From assembly GCA_964459205.1 (NCBI GenBank), contig CAYWKJ010000047.1, positions 1-7,391 of the forward strand: a stretch of 7,391 bases of DNA, in the 5' to 3' direction. A program made the position numbers and the translations under genes. The DNA is from JABJMC01 sp964459205. Lineage in GTDB: Bacteria > Patescibacteriota > Gracilibacteria > UBA1369 > UBA12473. The notes below the pieces were generated by a model. The model searched no databases. It worked only from the letters and a program-made list of their open reading frames with translations, and had not been told where the DNA came from. Positions 5,037-7,391 of this stretch are shown here, piece by piece; position 1 is the first letter of the stretch; each line of letters opens with the position of its first letter.

Positions 5037-7391
5037 TTAGACCTTTTTCATCTCTAACTCTTGCCCCTTTTTCACTAGTTTAATTTTATCACCTTCTTTA
5101 AAGTCTCCTTCAAGGAGTTTTTCAGCCAAGATATCTTCGATTTTATCTTGAATAACGCGACGAGCTGGACGAGCTCCGTAATCTGGATCGTAGCTCAATT
5201 TAGCTAATAAATCTAAGGCCCCTGGCGATAATTGAAGGGTAATGGATTTATCTTTTAAGCGTTTTTCAAGATCAGCAATTTGTAATTTAACAATCTTTTT
5301 CAAGTGTTCGTGGGTAAGCGGGTGGAAAACAATAATCTTATCAAGGCGATTCAAGAATTCTGGGCGGAAATGATCCTTTAATTCTTTCAAAATATCTTCT
5401 TTACGATCATCAAAAGCTTGCTCCGCACGCTTAAGTTCATCAGCCTCTAGGGTGAATCCAATTGGTCCAGCTGATTCAGTTAATTGGCGCGCACCAATGT
5501 TAGTGGTGAGAACAATAATAGTATTTTTGAAATCAACTTTGCGTCCTTTTCCATCTGTTAAAACACCGTCCTCTAAAATTTGAAGAAGCATATTCATAAC
5601 ATCCGGATGAGCCTTTTCAATTTCATCAAACAAGACTACAGAGTAAGGTTTGCGACGAACTTTTTCGGTTAACTGACCGCCATCCTCATAACCAACATAA
5701 CCAGCAGTTGTGCCGGTTAAACGAGAAGCATTGTGTCGTTCCATAAACTCACTCATATCAATCTTAACTAGAGCGTCTTCATCATTATAAACTTCACGGG
5801 CCAAAGCTTTAACTAGCTCAGTTTTACCAACACCAGTTGGGCCCATAAAAATAAAGGAAGCAATCGGACGGTTAGGCGTTCCTACGCCCATGCGAGAGCG
5901 ACGAATAGCCTTAGAAACAGAGTCAATTGCTTCTGTTTGGCCAATAATGCTCTTTTTCAAGAGATTTTCAAGATTCTTAAGACGATCAACATCATCTTTC
6001 ATTAGTTTAGTTGTTGGGATGCCCGTGCTCTTGGAAAGAACCTGGGCAATATCCTCGGCATTAATATGCCCGCGAAGCTCCTTGGGAACTTTTATGCGGC
6101 GCGCAGCTTCAATTTTTTCGGCAAGCTTAAGCTCTTCGGTTCGAAGGTTAGCGGCTTTTTCATAATCTTGCTTAGCCACGGCATCTTCCTTTTGATCAAC
6201 AATTTTATTAAGCTCTTTTTGAAACTTTCCAACCTGTTGTTTATCGCTTTTGACCTTCATTCCTTTTAAAGAAGCAGCTTCATCCATTAGATCAATCGCC
6301 TTATCCGGCAAAAATCTATCGTTTATATAGCGATTAGAAAGGGTGACTGCTGACTCCAAGGCATCATCATCAATTACCAGGCTGTGATGTTCCTCAAAAG
6401 CATTCTTAAGCCCCTGTAGAATCTGCAGAGTTTGTTCAGCTGTTGGTTCATCAACCATAACAGTTTGGAAACGACGTTCGAGAGCACTGTCGTTTTCAAT
6501 ATGTTTTCGATACTCATTAGTAGTGGTAGCACCAACAATACGAATATCACCCCGAGAAAGAGCGGGTTTTAAGATGTTAGCAGCATCCAAGCTGCCCTCC
6601 GCTGAACCAGCACCAACCACAGTATGAAGTTCATCAATCAAAAGAATTACGTTTTCTTGAGTGGCGGCCTCTTCGATAATTTGTTTAAGTCGTTCCTCAA
6701 ACTCACCACGATATTTAGTTCCCGCCACAACAGAAGCCATTGGCAAAGAAAGAATGCGTTTATCTAGCATAGAATCAGGCACATTTTCTAGCACAATTGC
6801 TTGGGCCAAACCCTCCACTACCGCGGTTTTACCAACACCAGGCTCACCGATTAAAACCGGATTATTTTTGGTTTTTCTCTGCAAAATACTAATTGTACGT
6901 TCAATTTCTTTTTCGCGACCAATGATGGGGTCCATTTTGCCGGAGCGATATTTGGCCACTAGATCCTCAGTAAAGTAATCAAGAGCTGGGGTTTTGGATT
7001 TATCACCTTTTTGTTTGGTGGAAAAATCTTCTTTTTCCCCACCAGCAATCACACCCTGGAGTCCACTTAAGAAGAATTCCAAAGGATTCATACCTCCTTG
7101 TTCACTGCCAGGGACAGCGCCAGCGGTGCCAGCTCCTGGAGTTCCAGGATAACTTTTTTGGCTCCGTTTTAGGTTTTCAAAAGCACTCTCAATTTCCGTT
7201 AAAACAGCGCTTGGACGCACCTTCATGTTCTCTAATATAACCGTAGCCGCAGTGTTTTCTTGGCCAACAAGGGCGAAAAGTAAGTGCTCAGTACCCACAA
7301 ACATATGATTATTACCTTGAGCACATTTAACAGCATCTTCAATAACTTTTTTTGCAAAACCACTTAAACCTCCATTAGAACCTTTACCCTT
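5037..7391 (-). CDS. clpC: ClpC-type AAA+ unfoldase subunit of the Clp protease, 5' end outside the window
   Basis: ATP-driven ring unfoldase that feeds proteins to ClpP. The frame is open to the window edge; 784 residues are visible, numbered here from the first in-window codon. The first ATG (7304) is not the start: the 29 codons before it continue the second Clp-N repeat (GFAKKVIEDAVKCAQ... then VGTEHLLFAL), so roughly 80 residues are missing. A Gly/Pro-rich linker lies at about 80-103. D1 has Walker A GEPGVGKT 182-189, Walker B Asp253-Glu254, pore Lys226-Tyr227 and arginines 306-307. A short coiled middle region with a UVR motif (about 400-420) marks ClpC rather than ClpB or ClpA. D2 has GPTGVGKT 517-524, Asp589-Glu590, pore GYVG near 565, sensor Asn631 and sensor-2 GARPARR 739-745. 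The tripeptide IGF (644-646) matches the ClpP-docking loop. All catalytic residues look intact. No classic terminator follows on its strand. Confidence 0.95.
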   Translation of the reverse strand, partial: KGKGSNGGLSGFAKKVIEDAVKCAQGNNHMFVGTEHLLFALVGQENTAATVILENMKVRPSAVLTEIESAFENLKRSQKSYPGTPGAGTAGAVPGSEQGGMNPLEFFLSGLQGVIAGGEKEDFSTKQKGDKSKTPALDYFTEDLVAKYRSGKMDPIIGREKEIERTISILQRKTKNNPVLIGEPGVGKTAVVEGLAQAIVLENVPDSMLDKRILSLPMASVVAGTKYRGEFEERLKQIIEEAATQENVILLIDELHTVVGAGSAEGSLDAANILKPALSRGDIRIVGATTTNEYRKHIENDSALERRFQTVMVDEPTAEQTLQILQGLKNAFEEHHSLVIDDDALESAVTLSNRYINDRFLPDKAIDLMDEAASLKGMKVKSDKQQVGKFQKELNKIVDQKEDAVAKQDYEKAANLRTEELKLAEKIEAARRIKVPKELRGHINAEDIAQVLSKSTGIPTTKLMKDDVDRLKNLENLLKKSIIGQTEAIDSVSKAIRRSRMGVGTPNRPIASFIFMGPTGVGKTELVKALAREVYNDEDALVKIDMSEFMERHNASRLTGTTAGYVGYEDGGQLTEKVRRKPYSVVLFDEIEKAHPDVMNMLLQILEDGVLTDGKGRKVDFKNTIIVLTTNIGARQLTESAGPIGFTLEADELKRAEQAFDDRKEDILKELKDHFRPEFLNRLDKIIVFHPLTHEHLKKIVKLQIADLEKRLKDKSITLQLSPGALDLLAKLSYDPDYGARPARRVIQDKIEDILAEKLLEGDFKEGDKIKLVKKGQELEMKKV

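Overview
The window is about 7.4 kb of moderately AT-rich bacterial DNA. Every protein gene is on the minus strand, and all visible stop codons are TAA. Gene content and domain layout suggest a Candidate Phyla Radiation (Patescibacteria) genome: a short ribosomal protein S1 with four S1 domains and a Glu-rich tail, a single-chain UvrD-type helicase fused to an Fe-S PD-(D/E)XK nuclease, few clear Shine-Dalgarno sites and tight packing. I cannot place it more finely, and the phylum is an inference.

Layout in minus-strand transcription order. A 5'-truncated clpC enters from the right edge and stops at 5037. A 240-base gap follows, then the tight cluster rpsA (S1), ylxR/rnpM and the helicase-nuclease, separated by 11 and 15 bases. 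The gap holds a near-consensus promoter (TTGCAT, 17 bp, TATAAT) that should drive the three-gene cluster. Its predicted leader can fold into a two-stem H-type pseudoknot with a U-rich loop, ending 5 bases before the S1 start. That is a good candidate for S1 autoregulation.

The same gap also holds an approximately 105-nt fold at 4930-5034, closed by a 17-bp helix whose wobble pairs favour a plus-strand RNA.

The first 400 bases contain no protein gene. They look like a plus-strand RNA gene, convergent with the helicase: an extended -10 promoter at the left edge, a series of strong hairpins, and a seven-T tract that runs into the helicase stop codon. I found none of the hallmark sequences of RNase P RNA, tmRNA, SRP RNA or tRNA in it, so it is the best candidate for something undescribed here.

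Functionally the window combines protein quality control (ClpC), translation (S1), RNA metabolism (YlxR/RnpM is known in Bacillus as an RNase P modulator) and DNA repair (helicase-nuclease), with two probable structured RNAs at the borders of these units.
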